Below the pieces are notes generated by a model, which saw only the letters and a list, made by a program, of their open reading frames with translations, ran no database searches and had not been told where the DNA came from. The position numbers were made by a program, and so were the translations under genes. DNA of 64,000 nt from assembly GCF_003963535.1 (NCBI RefSeq), contig NZ_CP034539.1:1736001-1800000 (forward strand). The letters are read 5' to 3'. Source of the DNA: Streptomyces cyaneochromogenes. GTDB lineage: Bacteria; Actinomycetota; Actinomycetes; Streptomycetales; Streptomycetaceae. Every line of letters starts with the position of its first letter. The first letter of the stretch is position 1. Positions 10,846-24,360 of the stretch are shown piece after piece.

Positions 10846-11583
10846 TCACGGCAGCCGCACCCCGAGAGCGGTCTGCACCAGGGCGGCGTGCAGCTTCACC
10901 GTGAGCCCCGCCAGTTCCTTCGCCCGGGCCTCGGCATGTGCCCTGGTCTGGGGGTTGCGGTGGCGCCTGAGCGGCGCCACGACCTGGTCCACGAGCCCGG
11001 CCTCACGGTCGGCGGCGGCCTTCATCACCCGCAGATGCCTCGGCTCGATCCCGAACCGCCCGAGCTCTGCGACGAGCGAGGCCACAGTGACGGCCTCCGC
11101 GTCGTACGCCCCGTCCGGCAGCGGAGCGATCAGGCCGTACGACTCCCACTCCTCGAGCTCCTGCTCGCCGATCTCGGCGGCGGCGAGCAGCTCGGCCCGC
11201 CCGATCCGGGCCGCCGTGGGCCCTTCCACGGGCTCCAGGACCGTTTCTCCGTCACGCTGACGGCACACGGTCGGCAGGGGTGCGGCCTCACCGCGCTCCA
11301 TGGCGTCCAGGTGCTCCCGGATGACCTTGAGCGGCAGATAGTGATCCCGCTGCATGCGCAGGACGTGACCGAGCCGCTCGACGTCCTGCGCACTGAACTT
11401 GCGGTACCCCGAGGGGGTCCGCTGCGGCTCGACGAGACCCTCCGACTCCAGAAAGCGGATCTTGGAGATGGTGATGTCAGGGAACTCGTCGCGCAGGACG
11501 TTCAGGACCGTGCCGATACTCATCAGCCGACTGTCCGGGGCGGCGATGCCGTGCCGGGCACCGCCGCTCGGTGTTTTCAGCAT
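10846..11583 (-). CDS. ftsR: FtsR-type MerR-family transcriptional regulator
   Basis: A 245-residue protein. The MerR winged helix runs from about residue 22: MSIGTVLNVLRDEFPDITIS, KIRFLESEGLVEPQRTPSGY, RKFSAQDVERLGHVLRMQRD, then HYLPLKVIREHLDAME. The C-terminal half (GRAELLAAAEIGEQELEEWE onward) is an additional helical region. In Corynebacterium the homologue FtsR activates ftsZ, and mycobacterial Rv1828 is the equivalent. Placement next to the GarA-like FHA gene, 41 bp downstream of it, is conserved across actinobacteria, so I accept the name by family and context. AAGG lies 3-6 nt before ATG 11583. Confidence 0.85.
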   Translation of the reverse strand: MLKTPSGGARHGIAAPDSRLMSIGTVLNVLRDEFPDITISKIRFLESEGLVEPQRTPSGYRKFSAQDVERLGHVLRMQRDHYLPLKVIREHLDAMERGEAAPLPTVCRQRDGETVLEPVEGPTAARIGRAELLAAAEIGEQELEEWESYGLIAPLPDGAYDAEAVTVASLVAELGRFGIEPRHLRVMKAAADREAGLVDQVVAPLRRHRNPQTRAHAEARAKELAGLTVKLHAALVQTALGVRLP

Positions 11584-11624
11584 GGACCTTCCCTGGGTCT
11601 CCCCGGATGGGCTCCGGGGGAGGG

Positions 11625-12401
11625 TCAGTAGCCCCGCTGGCTCGCGTAGAAGACCAGCCGGTACTTGCCGATCTGCACCTCGTCACCGTTGTTCAGAGGG
11701 ACCTGGTCGATCCGCTCACGGTTGACGTACGTGCCGTTCAGACTGCCGACGTCGGCCACCGTGAACGAGCCGTCCTGCGCGCGACGGAACTCGACGTGCC
11801 GACGCGAGACCGTCACGTCGTCCAGGAAGATGTCGCTCTGCGGGTGCCGCCCGGCCGTGGTCAGGTCGCCGTCCAGGAGGAAGCGACTGCCGGAGTTCGG
11901 TCCGCGACGCACCACCAGCAACGCGGAGCCCAGCGGCAACGCGTCGACGGCCGCCTGGGCCTCGGGAGACAGCGCCGGGATCGGCGTCTGGCCGGTCGCC
12001 TCGGCGTCGTACGCCTCGAGGCCGGAGATGGAGATCGTGGAGGTCGTCTCGGACGGGCGCTCGGGCGTCGCACCGGCCCGCAGCGGCGCTCCGCAGTTGG
12101 AACAGAAGCGGCTGTTCTCCGCGTTGCGGTTACCGCACCTCGTACACACCAGGGCCGACATCGGGGAAAACCCTCCACCCGTACTTGAGGTTGACGGTTG
12201 TCCGAAACCTATGCCGCCGGACTGCCCAGGGTCAACTGACGGCGCGCCCTGACCTCCGGAAATGTCACCGCCCGGACCAGGAACCTGGTCCCTGAACAGC
12301 GGGCGCTGGCCCTCTTCGTCCCCCTGGGCGCGATGACGAGCGGTCGCGTTGTCGCTGCCCTCTCGCGCGCTCTTGCCGAACAACTTCGCAAACAACTTCA
12401 C
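11625..12401 (-). CDS. garA: FHA-domain protein of the GarA/OdhI type with zinc ribbon
   Basis: A 258-residue protein from GTG 12401, with AAGGGGA 6 nt upstream. A glycine/proline-rich N-terminus leads to a zinc ribbon with two CxxC pairs (CTRCGNRNAENSRFCSNCGA). An ETTS motif (SETTSTISISGL) follows, the site phosphorylated by PknB/PknG-type kinases in GarA. The C-terminal FHA domain has GRHPQSDIFLDDVTVSRRHV and DVGSLNGTYVNRERI. GarA/OdhI inhibits 2-oxoglutarate dehydrogenase and glutamate enzymes when unphosphorylated. The N-terminal zinc ribbon is an extra relative to the mycobacterial protein. The gene is followed by ftsR. Confidence 0.88.
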   Translation of the reverse strand: MKLFAKLFGKSAREGSDNATARHRAQGDEEGQRPLFRDQVPGPGGDISGGQGAPSVDPGQSGGIGFGQPSTSSTGGGFSPMSALVCTRCGNRNAENSRFCSNCGAPLRAGATPERPSETTSTISISGLEAYDAEATGQTPIPALSPEAQAAVDALPLGSALLVVRRGPNSGSRFLLDGDLTTAGRHPQSDIFLDDVTVSRRHVEFRRAQDGSFTVADVGSLNGTYVNRERIDQVPLNNGDEVQIGKYRLVFYASQRGY

Positions 12402-12591
12402 GGGCGATTCCCCTTGACCGAAACAGACCCGCCCGTGGGGCAGGACGAACCCTGACTGCACTCACTGGCCGACCCGGACATCCTGACAACGTCCGTCTCC
12501 ATCAGACAGTTTCCACCACGCACCACCCATTCGGTGCGCCGACCCCCCGCAACCTCATGCCCTCGCCGGACGTCCCCCATGCACCGCCGGT

Positions 12592-13425
12592 TCACTGGGA
12601 GGACGACCGAGCGTAGTCAGGCCGCTTCGCCGCTCGCAAGGCGTCCACGACGATCTTGTCCGACCGCTCGATGGTCACGGTGGCCTGCTCCTTCTCGAGG
12701 GTCTGCACCACGCCTCCAGGGATGTTGAGCGCCGGTTCCAGGTCCTGCGGCTTGCCGATGACCTTGAAACGATAGGGAGCGTTGATCTTGTTCCCGTCGA
12801 CGCTCACGCTGTTGCCGGAATCCGTCAGATAGGTGCCGGCGACGACGCGTACGCCGTTCACCTGGATCGCCTCGGCGCCGGCCGCGCGCAGCTCCTGGAT
12901 CGCGTCGAGCAACATGTCCGCCTCGACCGTCCCCTTCGTGTCGTCGATGGTCATCGTGATGCCAGGTCCCTGCGCAGCCACCGTGCCCGCCAGAATGCCG
13001 AGTTGCCTCTCCTTCTCGACGGTCTGCCTGCGGGCTTCCTCTGCCTGGTTCGAGCTGTTCTCCAGCTCGTCGCGCTGCTTCTCGAGACCTTGCTTCTCGT
13101 CCTCAAGACGCTGAGTACGGTCATCCAGTTCATCGAGAATGCGAACGAGATCTTCCTGACGTGCTCCACGCAGGGCGCTGTCACCGTCGCTGTTCGACGC
13201 GACCTGGACGGCCAGGCCGAAGCCGAGCCCGAACAGCAGCAGGGCGACGATGAGTTGGGCCCGGGTGACCCTCGGCGGCCACAGCCCCTGCGCCAGCCGC
13301 TGCCGCCCGGTCAGCTCGGCCTGCTGCTCCTCGGAAGCCTGCGCGGGTTCGGGCGCGCCGACCGGCGCCTCCTCGGGCAGTTCCTTGCGCAGCCTGTTCT
13401 CGGGCGTCTCGTCGTGGTTGCTCAT
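12592..13425 (-). CDS. DUF881 membrane-anchored protein (downstream copy)
   Basis: A 277-residue protein with an acidic cytoplasmic N-terminus, one transmembrane helix (QLIVALLLFGLGFGLAVQVA, about residues 58-77), a coiled coil (LDDRTQRLEDEKQGLEKQRD onward) and a DUF881 domain (GPGITMTIDDTKG, LRAAGAEAIQVNGVRVVAGT, PYRFKVIGKPQDLEPAL). DUF881 proteins are predicted to sit outside the membrane near the envelope. The stop of the small basic protein gene overlaps a GTG at 13434 in this frame, so translation could instead start there (three residues longer). I prefer ATG 13425 (MSNHDETPENR). It is coupled in a DUF881-Sbp-DUF881 operon. Confidence 0.85.
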   Translation of the reverse strand: MSNHDETPENRLRKELPEEAPVGAPEPAQASEEQQAELTGRQRLAQGLWPPRVTRAQLIVALLLFGLGFGLAVQVASNSDGDSALRGARQEDLVRILDELDDRTQRLEDEKQGLEKQRDELENSSNQAEEARRQTVEKERQLGILAGTVAAQGPGITMTIDDTKGTVEADMLLDAIQELRAAGAEAIQVNGVRVVAGTYLTDSGNSVSVDGNKINAPYRFKVIGKPQDLEPALNIPGGVVQTLEKEQATVTIERSDKIVVDALRAAKRPDYARSSSQ

Positions 13426-13430
13426 CGGCC

Positions 13431-13763
13431 TCACGCCCGGAACACGTGCCGGCGAATCGCCGCGGCGTTCGAGAAGATCCGGATGCCGAGTACGACGACG
13501 ACACCCGTGGACAGCTGAGCGCCCACGCCCAACTTGTCCCCCAGGAAAACGATCAGCGCGGCCACGACCACGTTGGACAGGAACGACACGACGAAGACCT
13601 TGTCGTCGAAGATGCCGTCGAGCATGGCCCGCAGACCTCCGAAGACGGCGTCGAGAGCCGCCACGACGGCGATCGGAAGATAAGGCTCGACGACCGCCGG
13701 AACCTCAGGCCGGACCAACAGGCCGGCCACGACTCCCACGACGAGGCCCAGTACGGCGATCAC
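13431..13763 (-). CDS. sbp: small basic protein family (DUF1290) membrane protein
   Basis: A 110-residue integral membrane protein with three hydrophobic segments (MIAVLGLVVGVVAGLLV, PYLPIAVVAALDAVFGGLRA, VVSFLSNVVVAALIVFLGDK). This matches the small basic protein family found next to division genes in Firmicutes and between two DUF881 genes in actinobacteria. The start overlaps the upstream DUF881 stop by 4 bp (ATGA), so the genes are translationally coupled. Function unknown. The context suggests cell envelope or division. Confidence 0.88.
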   Translation of the reverse strand: MIAVLGLVVGVVAGLLVRPEVPAVVEPYLPIAVVAALDAVFGGLRAMLDGIFDDKVFVVSFLSNVVVAALIVFLGDKLGVGAQLSTGVVVVLGIRIFSNAAAIRRHVFRA

Positions 13764-14671
13764 GATGTGCCCTTCTCGGATTTCTCGGTGTTCGGCTGTG
13801 CTGTACGTACGGTCACGCTCGGTGCGGCGGGCAGCCGGAGGTCGTCCTGCGCGGAAATGCTGGTCCTGATCCCGAAGTTCTCCTGCAGGGCGTGCAGGTA
13901 GAGCCCGTCGGCGCTGTCCTGGAACCTGGTGCTCAGCCGCTCCCCGTCCCCCACCGCGAGCACCGTGTACGGCGGAACCAGCGGCTTGTTGTCGACCAGT
14001 ATCGCGTCACCCGCGGCCCTGATCGCCGACAATGCTGTCAGCCGCTGCCCGTTGATGGAGATCGCCTCGGCGCCCGATTCCCACAGCCCGTTCACCACAC
14101 GCTGCATGTCACGGTCACGCACCCGCCCGGTGTCGGAGAACCCGGACGTGCCGCGCGGGTCGCCGTCACCCCCCGTGGCGGCTTCCTTGGCGTCGTTCAC
14201 GACCAGCTTCACCCCGGGCCCGTGCACCTCCACGGCACCGGACAGGACGCCCACCAGTTCAGCCTGGTCACTGTCCCCGGTCGTCTTCAGCGCCTCGCGC
14301 TGTCGCGCGCTCACGTCGTCCCGCAGCTTGTCGACGGACTCCTCCAGCTTGTCCGCCGCCCCGGTCTCACGGTCGATCCGGTCGATCAGTTCCTCGCGCT
14401 CCTTGGCCATGACGGGCGCCGCGACCCGCGCCTGCGCCGCTCCCACGGTCACCACGAGCGCCGCGAGCACCAGACCGGCAGCGAGCCCCAGCTTCGCCCT
14501 CAGCGTCTTGGGAAGACCTCCGTCACCCGCGGCCTTCTTCCGGGCCGCGGCCTCGGCATACCCGTCGTCGAGGCTGTGATCCATGACGTTGGTGAGCAGC
14601 GACATGGACGCGTCCGGGCGCGCGGGGGGCGTAGGTGTGCTCCGAACGGGGGGCTGCGGCATGCCGCACAT
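13760..14671 (-). CDS. DUF881 membrane-anchored protein (upstream copy)
   Basis: A 303-residue protein; an internal ATG at 14662 (MPQPPVRST) is an equally good start. A proline-rich cytoplasmic part is followed by one transmembrane helix (LGLAAGLVLAALVVTVGAAQ), a coiled coil (KEREELIDRIDRETGAADKL) and a DUF881 domain (GPGVKLVVNDAKE, GLWESGAEAISINGQRLTAL, VPPYTVLAVGDGERLS). The ligand or partner is unknown. First gene of the DUF881-Sbp-DUF881 set, overlapping the next gene by 4 bp. Mycobacterial Rv1823-Rv1825 has the same arrangement. Confidence 0.85.
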   Translation of the reverse strand: MCGMPQPPVRSTPTPPARPDASMSLLTNVMDHSLDDGYAEAAARKKAAGDGGLPKTLRAKLGLAAGLVLAALVVTVGAAQARVAAPVMAKEREELIDRIDRETGAADKLEESVDKLRDDVSARQREALKTTGDSDQAELVGVLSGAVEVHGPGVKLVVNDAKEAATGGDGDPRGTSGFSDTGRVRDRDMQRVVNGLWESGAEAISINGQRLTALSAIRAAGDAILVDNKPLVPPYTVLAVGDGERLSTRFQDSADGLYLHALQENFGIRTSISAQDDLRLPAAPSVTVRTAQPNTEKSEKGTS

Positions 14672-14770
14672 CGTCGCATGTCGCGGCCACTACCTCCGAA
14701 TGGCCCCACCGGCGTGCCGGACAGGCCCCGTTCGAGGGCACCTGTCCGGCACGCGCGCGTGCTGCTTGCC

Positions 14771-17266
14771 TCAGCGGCCGGCGCTGTCCACGACCGCCGA
14801 CCACTCGTCGAGCAGGGCCTGCGCGGACGCGTCGTCCGGCCCCTCGGCCCACAGATGGGTCACCGCCTCGGCCGGGTCGGGCAGGACCATCACCCAGCGT
14901 CCGTCGGTCTCCACGACCCGCACACCATCGGTGGTGTCGACAAAGCGATCTCCGGCCGCCTCGACGACCCGCCGCATCACCAGCCCCTTGACGGCCCAGG
15001 GGGTCGCGAGATCGCGTTTGATGACATGCGCCCGCGGAATCCGCGCGTCGATCTGGCTGAGCGTGAGCTGCGTCCGCGCCACCAACCCGATCAACCGCAC
15101 AAAGGCGGCCGTACCGTCGAAGACGCTGCTGAACTCCGGAACGATGAACCCGCCCCGGCCGTCACCGCCGAAGATCGTCGTGTCGTCGCCACCCACCCGG
15201 GTCAGATCGTCCGGAGAGGTCGTCGTCCACTCCACCTGAGTCCCGTGATACGCCGCCACCTGCTCGGCGATCCGCGTGGTGGTCACCGGCAGCGCCACCC
15301 GCCCACTGCGCCGCTCCGCAGCCACCAGATCGAGCATGACGAGCAGAGCCCGGTCGTCCTCGACGATCCGCCCCTTCTCGTCGACCAGTGACAGCCGCTC
15401 ACCGACAGGGTCGAACCGCACCCCGAACGCCGCCCGCGCGGACGCCACGATCTCTCCCAGCCGCACCAGCCCCGACCGCCGCGCATCCGCCGACTCCGTG
15501 GGCCGCGACTCGTCGAGACCGGGGTTGATGGTCAGCGAGTCCACACCGAGCTTGCCCAGCAGGCTGGGCAGCACAAGCCCCGCACTGCCGTTGGACGCAT
15601 CCACCACGACCTTCAGCCCCGACTCCGAGATCCCGGTCGTATCGACGTTCCGCAGCAACGACCCGGTGTACGAGTCGAAGACACTGGCAGGAAAATGCAG
15701 ATCCCCGATCTCTCCCGGGAACGCCCGCCGATACTCCTGCCTCGCGAAGACCCGGTCCAACTTCCGCTGGTTGGCCTGGGACAGGTCGGCCCCCTGCCCG
15801 TCGAAGAACATGATGTCGACAGAATCCGGCACCCCGGGCGTCGTCCGGATCATGATCCCGCCGGCACTACCCCGCGCGGTCTGCTGCCGTGCCACAGGCA
15901 GCGGTACGTTCTCCAGATCTCGTACGTCGATGGCGCTGGCCTGCAACGCGGAGATGACCGCCCGCTTCAGCGCCCTGGCGCCACGGGAGTGGTCGCGGGC
16001 CGTGGTGACGGTGGACCCCTTCTTCAGGGTCGTCGCATAGGCACCGGCCAGACGAACGGCGAGCTCGGGTGTGATCTCCACATTCAGGATTCCGGAGACA
16101 CCCCGCGCACCGAAGAGATGCGCCTGGCCCCGCGACTCCCAGATCACCGAGGTGTTGACGAAGGCGCCGGCCTCGATGGTCTTGAACGGATACACGCGCA
16201 CGTTGCCCTGAACGATCGATTCCTCACCGATCAGGCACTCGTCTCCGATGACCGCGCCGTCCTCGATGCGGGCGGCACGCATGATGTCGGTGTTCTTTCC
16301 GACGACGCAACCGCGCAGATTGCTGTGCTGCCCGACATACACGTTGTCGTGCACCACAGCCTTGTGCAGAAAGGCCCCGCTCTTCACGACGACGTTCGAC
16401 CCGACGACGGTGTGCTCCCGGATTTCCGCCCCGGCCTCGACCTTTGCGTAGTCCCCGATGTACAGGGGCCCACGGAGAACGGCATCGGCATGCACCTCGG
16501 CACCCTCTGCCACCCACACGCCCGGGGAGATCTCGAAGCCGTCGATCTCGACGTCGACCTTGCCCTCCAGGACGTCGGCCTGCGCCTTCACGTAGCTCTC
16601 GTGAGTGCCGACATCCTCCCAGTATCCCTCCGCGACATAGCCATAGATCGGCTTGCCTTCCTTCATCAACTGCGGGAAGACATCGCCGGACCAGTCCACG
16701 GGAACGTCGGGCTCGACATAGTCGAAGACCTCGGGCTCCATGACGTAGATGCCGGTGTTCACGGTGTCCGAGAAGACCTGCCCCCAGGTCGGCTTCTCCA
16801 GGAAGCGCTCGACCCGGCCTTCCTCGTCGACAATGGTGATGCCGAATTCCAGCGGATTGGGCACACGTGTCAGACAGACGGTGACCAGCGCACCACTTTC
16901 CTTGTGGAAATTGATCAGCTCAGTGAGGTCGAAGTCGGTCAGGGCATCGCCGGAGATGACGAGGAAAGCATCGTCCTTCAACGCCTCTTCGGCGTTCTTG
17001 ACGCTTCCGGCGGTACCGAGTGGCTTCTCCTCATTGGCATAGCTGAGCTCCATTCCGAGCTCTTCGCCGTCACCGAAGTAGTTCTTGACCAGTGAGGCCA
17101 AGAACTGCACGGTCACCACGGTCTCGGTCAGCCCATGCCTTTTGAGCAGCCGCAGAACGTGCTCCATGATCGGCCGGTTGGCCACCGGCAGGAGCGGCTT
17201 GGGCATGCTTGAGGTCATGGGGCGCAGGCGTGTGCCTTCGCCCCCGGCCATCACGACGGCCTTCAT
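14771..17266 (-). CDS. mannose-1-phosphate guanylyltransferase-type nucleotidyltransferase fused to a degenerate phosphomannomutase domain
   Basis: An 831-residue protein. Residues 1-235 form a nucleotidyltransferase with the signature [20 protein letters not shown]. Residues 250-370 form a left-handed beta helix with hexapeptide-like repeats ([39 protein letters not shown]). Residues 385-831 resemble phosphohexomutases but lack key sites: the phosphoserine TASHNP loop reads RTTPGVPDS, and the DGDGDR metal loop reads DPVGER. The first domain probably makes GDP-mannose (or another NDP-sugar) for phosphatidylinositol mannosides or glycans. The mutase part looks catalytically dead. It lies 115 bp from a CDP-alcohol phosphatidyltransferase gene, which fits lipid glycoconjugate synthesis. 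Confidence 0.85.
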   Translation of the reverse strand: MKAVVMAGGEGTRLRPMTSSMPKPLLPVANRPIMEHVLRLLKRHGLTETVVTVQFLASLVKNYFGDGEELGMELSYANEEKPLGTAGSVKNAEEALKDDAFLVISGDALTDFDLTELINFHKESGALVTVCLTRVPNPLEFGITIVDEEGRVERFLEKPTWGQVFSDTVNTGIYVMEPEVFDYVEPDVPVDWSGDVFPQLMKEGKPIYGYVAEGYWEDVGTHESYVKAQADVLEGKVDVEIDGFEISPGVWVAEGAEVHADAVLRGPLYIGDYAKVEAGAEIREHTVVGSNVVVKSGAFLHKAVVHDNVYVGQHSNLRGCVVGKNTDIMRAARIEDGAVIGDECLIGEESIVQGNVRVYPFKTIEAGAFVNTSVIWESRGQAHLFGARGVSGILNVEITPELAVRLAGAYATTLKKGSTVTTARDHSRGARALKRAVISALQASAIDVRDLENVPLPVARQQTARGSAGGIMIRTTPGVPDSVDIMFFDGQGADLSQANQRKLDRVFARQEYRRAFPGEIGDLHFPASVFDSYTGSLLRNVDTTGISESGLKVVVDASNGSAGLVLPSLLGKLGVDSLTINPGLDESRPTESADARRSGLVRLGEIVASARAAFGVRFDPVGERLSLVDEKGRIVEDDRALLVMLDLVAAERRSGRVALPVTTTRIAEQVAAYHGTQVEWTTTSPDDLTRVGGDDTTIFGGDGRGGFIVPEFSSVFDGTAAFVRLIGLVARTQLTLSQIDARIPRAHVIKRDLATPWAVKGLVMRRVVEAAGDRFVDTTDGVRVVETDGRWVMVLPDPAEAVTHLWAEGPDDASAQALLDEWSAVVDSAGR

Positions 17267-17381
17267 GTCGGAAGCGTCCTCCTCTAAGAGACGACGGTCT
17301 AGCCGACTTCACCCGTCCAGATTGTCCCGCACTTTTCCGCCGCGGGCCATCGAGCCGCTACGCCCGCTTCAATCCGCGAGT

Positions 17382-17990
17382 TCAATCGGCCATGGCGTCC
17401 GCACGAACCAGGCGGCGGACCTGTACCACGTAGAGGACTCCTGCCCACCAGTACAGCGTTGTACCCCATCCGGCGAACGCCCATCCGAAAATAGCAGCGA
17501 GTGACGGGATCCATCCATCTCCGTCGCTGAGCAGCAACAAGGGGAAGGCGTACATCAGGTTGAACGTGGCCGCCTTCCCAAGGAAGTTCACCTGCGGCGG
17601 CGGATAGCCATGACGCCTGAGGATGCCCACCATCACCAGCAGAACCAGCTCTCGCGCCAAAAGTGCAGCGGTCAACCAGATGGGCAGAATCTCGCGCCAG
17701 GTGAGCCCGACCAGAGTCGAGAGAATGTAGAGCCGGTCGGCCGCGGGATCGAGTAGCCGGCCGAGACTGCTGATCTGGTTCCAACGCCGCGCGAGCTTGC
17801 CGTCCAGGTAGTCACTGACGCCGCTCAGAGCCAGCACCAGAAGCGCCCAGCCGTCGCTCTTCGGCCCGCCGAACTCGGGCCTGAGAATCAGCCACAGGAA
17901 CAGCGGCACGCCAACGAGCCGCGCCATGCTGAGGATGTTGGGGATGGTGAGGACCCGGTCCGTCTGGACACGGGTCTCCTGGACCTCCAC
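17382..17990 (-). CDS. CDP-alcohol phosphatidyltransferase, eukaryotic-type cardiolipin synthase
   Basis: A 202-residue membrane protein from GTG 17990, with AGGAGG 7 nt upstream. A longer frame to 18146 would overlap the rRNA terminator. The CDP-alcohol phosphatidyltransferase signature is complete: SDYLDGKLARRW, then GRLLDPAADR (Asp60, Asp63, Gly64, Ala67, Arg68, Gly78, Asp81, Asp85). Hydrophobic helices follow. From memory, the S. coelicolor gene in this position (SCO1389, next to crr) was shown to be a eukaryote-like cardiolipin synthase, while the mycobacterial counterpart is called pgsA2. I follow the Streptomyces assignment. It is separated from crr by the rRNA operon. Confidence 0.85.
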   Translation of the reverse strand: MEVQETRVQTDRVLTIPNILSMARLVGVPLFLWLILRPEFGGPKSDGWALLVLALSGVSDYLDGKLARRWNQISSLGRLLDPAADRLYILSTLVGLTWREILPIWLTAALLARELVLLVMVGILRRHGYPPPQVNFLGKAATFNLMYAFPLLLLSDGDGWIPSLAAIFGWAFAGWGTTLYWWAGVLYVVQVRRLVRADAMAD

Positions 17991-18045
17991 CCGGGGGCCT
18001 CCTGTGGGAAACGTACCTACGATGCTCCCTGACCCTACCTCAACG

Positions 18046-18090
18046 CAAAAAAGCTCTGGCCCTTGGGCTGTGTGCCCAAGAGCCAGAGCT
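18046..18090 (-). terminator. rho-independent terminator of the rRNA operon
   Basis: On the minus strand, AGCTCTGGC (18090-18082) and GCCAGAGCT (18060-18052) form a long stem, extended by CTTGGGC/GCCCAAG, followed by a T6 tract ending at 18046. It lies just after the 5S gene. Confidence 0.9.
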
Positions 18091-18098
18091 CTAAAAGG

Positions 18099-18218
18099 AG
18101 TTCGGCGGCGTCCTACTCTCCCACAGGGTCCCCCCTGCAGTACCATCGGCGCTGTAAGGCTTAGCTTCCGGGTTCGGAATGTAACCGGGCGTTTCCCTCA
18201 CGCTATAACCACCGAAAC
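18099..18218 (-). rRNA. rrf: 5S ribosomal RNA
   Basis: 120 nt. The minus strand starts GTTTCGGTGGTTATAGCGTG, includes CGAACCCGGAAGCTAAGCC and GTGGGAGAGTAGGACGCCG, and ends GCCGCCGAACT, as in Streptomyces 5S. Ends are set by pairing of the terminal stem. Confidence 0.95.
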
Positions 18219-18289
18219 ACTATGAAACTGTCAAACATGCCGCACCACGCTCCATGGGAACGCGGGGCCGTTCGTGGTTTCAGAACCAA

Positions 18290-18306
18290 CACAGTGGACG
18301 CGAGCA
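18290..18306 (-). other. RNase III processing stem of pre-23S rRNA, 3' arm
   Basis: Exact 17-bp reverse complement of 21437-21453. The two arms flank the 23S gene and would pair in the precursor. Confidence 0.8.
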
Positions 18307-18310
18307 ACTG

Positions 18311-23275
<4,965 letters not shown>

Positions 23276-23600
23276 ATGTTTTCCCGTAATCGGGACGACA
23301 CATCACGAGAGCGGAACAGTCGAGCGGAATAGGCCCGACCGTTCACAGCGTCCTCGCTGTGTTTTTTCAAAGGAACCTCGTCCCAGCCGTGATGGCCGGA
23401 GACGGGGTATCAACATATCTGGCGTTGATTTTTGGCACGCTGTTGAGTTCTCAAGGAACGGACGCTTCCTTTGTACTCACCCTCTCGGGCTTTCCTCCGG
23501 GCGCTTCCCTTCGGTGTTCCAAACTCTATCAGTGTTTTTCCGGCCCTCTGACCACCGTCCTGCAGGCATGCAGAAGGTGACCCCGAGATAGGATCTGACA
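23276..23600 (-). promoter_or_regulatory. rRNA operon leader and promoter region
   Basis: The minus strand contains TTGAGAACTCAACAGCGTGC (about 23440-23460), a typical Streptomyces rRNA leader element, and farther upstream a TAGAGT box (23528-23523) that could be a -10 sequence. Streptomyces rRNA operons usually have several promoters here. I cannot place each start. No gene is seen in this part. Confidence 0.6.
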
Positions 23601-23702
23601 AGTTGGGTGCTGCCGGGCAAGGACACGAGGTTGTGTCGCTCAGCCCCAAGCAGGAGTACGACTGTACACGCGGCCGCAGAGCGGGTGCAAATCGACTTGA
23701 GG

Positions 23703-23718
23703 TATGGTCTAGACCACT
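23703..23718. promoter_or_regulatory. DasR-type operator (dre) upstream of crr
   Basis: TATGGTCTAGACCACT, containing the perfect palindrome TGGTCTAGACCA (23705-23716), matches the dre consensus ACTGGTCTAGACCACT bound by the GntR-family regulator DasR, which controls N-acetylglucosamine and PTS genes. It lies 113 bp upstream of the crr start. Confidence 0.85.
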
Positions 23719-23830
23719 CTGGAAGGCCGACGCGGAACCGGCACTTCCTGTGACATACCCTGCTGAACAGTGTGCCGTCCGACACAGACAGCGACGGCCC
23801 ATATCGATCTCCACCCCTGGGAGGTTTCCC

Positions 23831-24280
23831 ATGACCACCGTGACGTCCCCACTGGCAGGACGCGCCGTCGGACTGGCATCCGTGCCCGATCCTGTCTTCT
23901 CCGGGGCCATGGTCGGCCCGGGCACCGCGATCGACCCCGTGCGTGAACCCTCCGAGGCGGTGTCGCCCGTGGACGGCGTCATCGTCTCTCTCCATCCGCA
24001 CGCCTTCGTCGTCGTCGACGAGCAGGGTCACGGCGTGCTCACTCACCTCGGTATCGACACCGTGCAGCTCAACGGCGAGGGTTTCGAGCTGCTCGTGAAC
24101 AAGGGCGACACCGTGACGCGTGGCCAGGGCATCGTGCGCTGGAACCCGGTAGCGGTCGAGGAGGCCGGCAAGTCCCCGGTGTGCCCGATCGTGGCCCTCG
24201 AAGCCACGGCTGAGGCTCTCTCCGATCTTCGTGCCGACGGCGATGTGAAGGCCGGCGACAGTCTCTTCGTCTGGAAGTGA
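23831..24280 (+). CDS. crr: PTS glucose-type enzyme IIA (EIIA-Crr)
   Basis: A 149-residue protein from ATG 23831, with GGGAGG 6 nt upstream. It is a single EIIA-Glc-type domain: SPVDGVIVSLHPHAFVVVDE (His57), then GVLTHLGIDTVQLNGEGF (active-site His72) and LLVNKGDTVTRGQGIVRW. It accepts phosphate from HPr and passes it to sugar-specific IIB/IIC components. In Streptomyces it serves N-acetylglucosamine uptake. It is followed by ptsI, whose first possible start overlaps this stop. A DasR operator upstream indicates control by amino-sugar supply. Confidence 0.95.
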   Translation: MTTVTSPLAGRAVGLASVPDPVFSGAMVGPGTAIDPVREPSEAVSPVDGVIVSLHPHAFVVVDEQGHGVLTHLGIDTVQLNGEGFELLVNKGDTVTRGQGIVRWNPVAVEEAGKSPVCPIVALEATAEALSDLRADGDVKAGDSLFVWK

Positions 24281-24360
24281 CATCGACGCCGTCGTGTGAC
24301 GGCAAGACGACGACAACCACCGCGGCGGCGGGACCCGCCGCACTATCGGAGACGGGTGAG

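Noticed and set aside
24277..24360. 28-residue N-terminal extension of PtsI from the GTG overlapping the crr stop
   Set aside because: Low-complexity Thr/Ala-rich sequence not expected in enzyme I; ATG 24361 gives the normal length of 556 residues.
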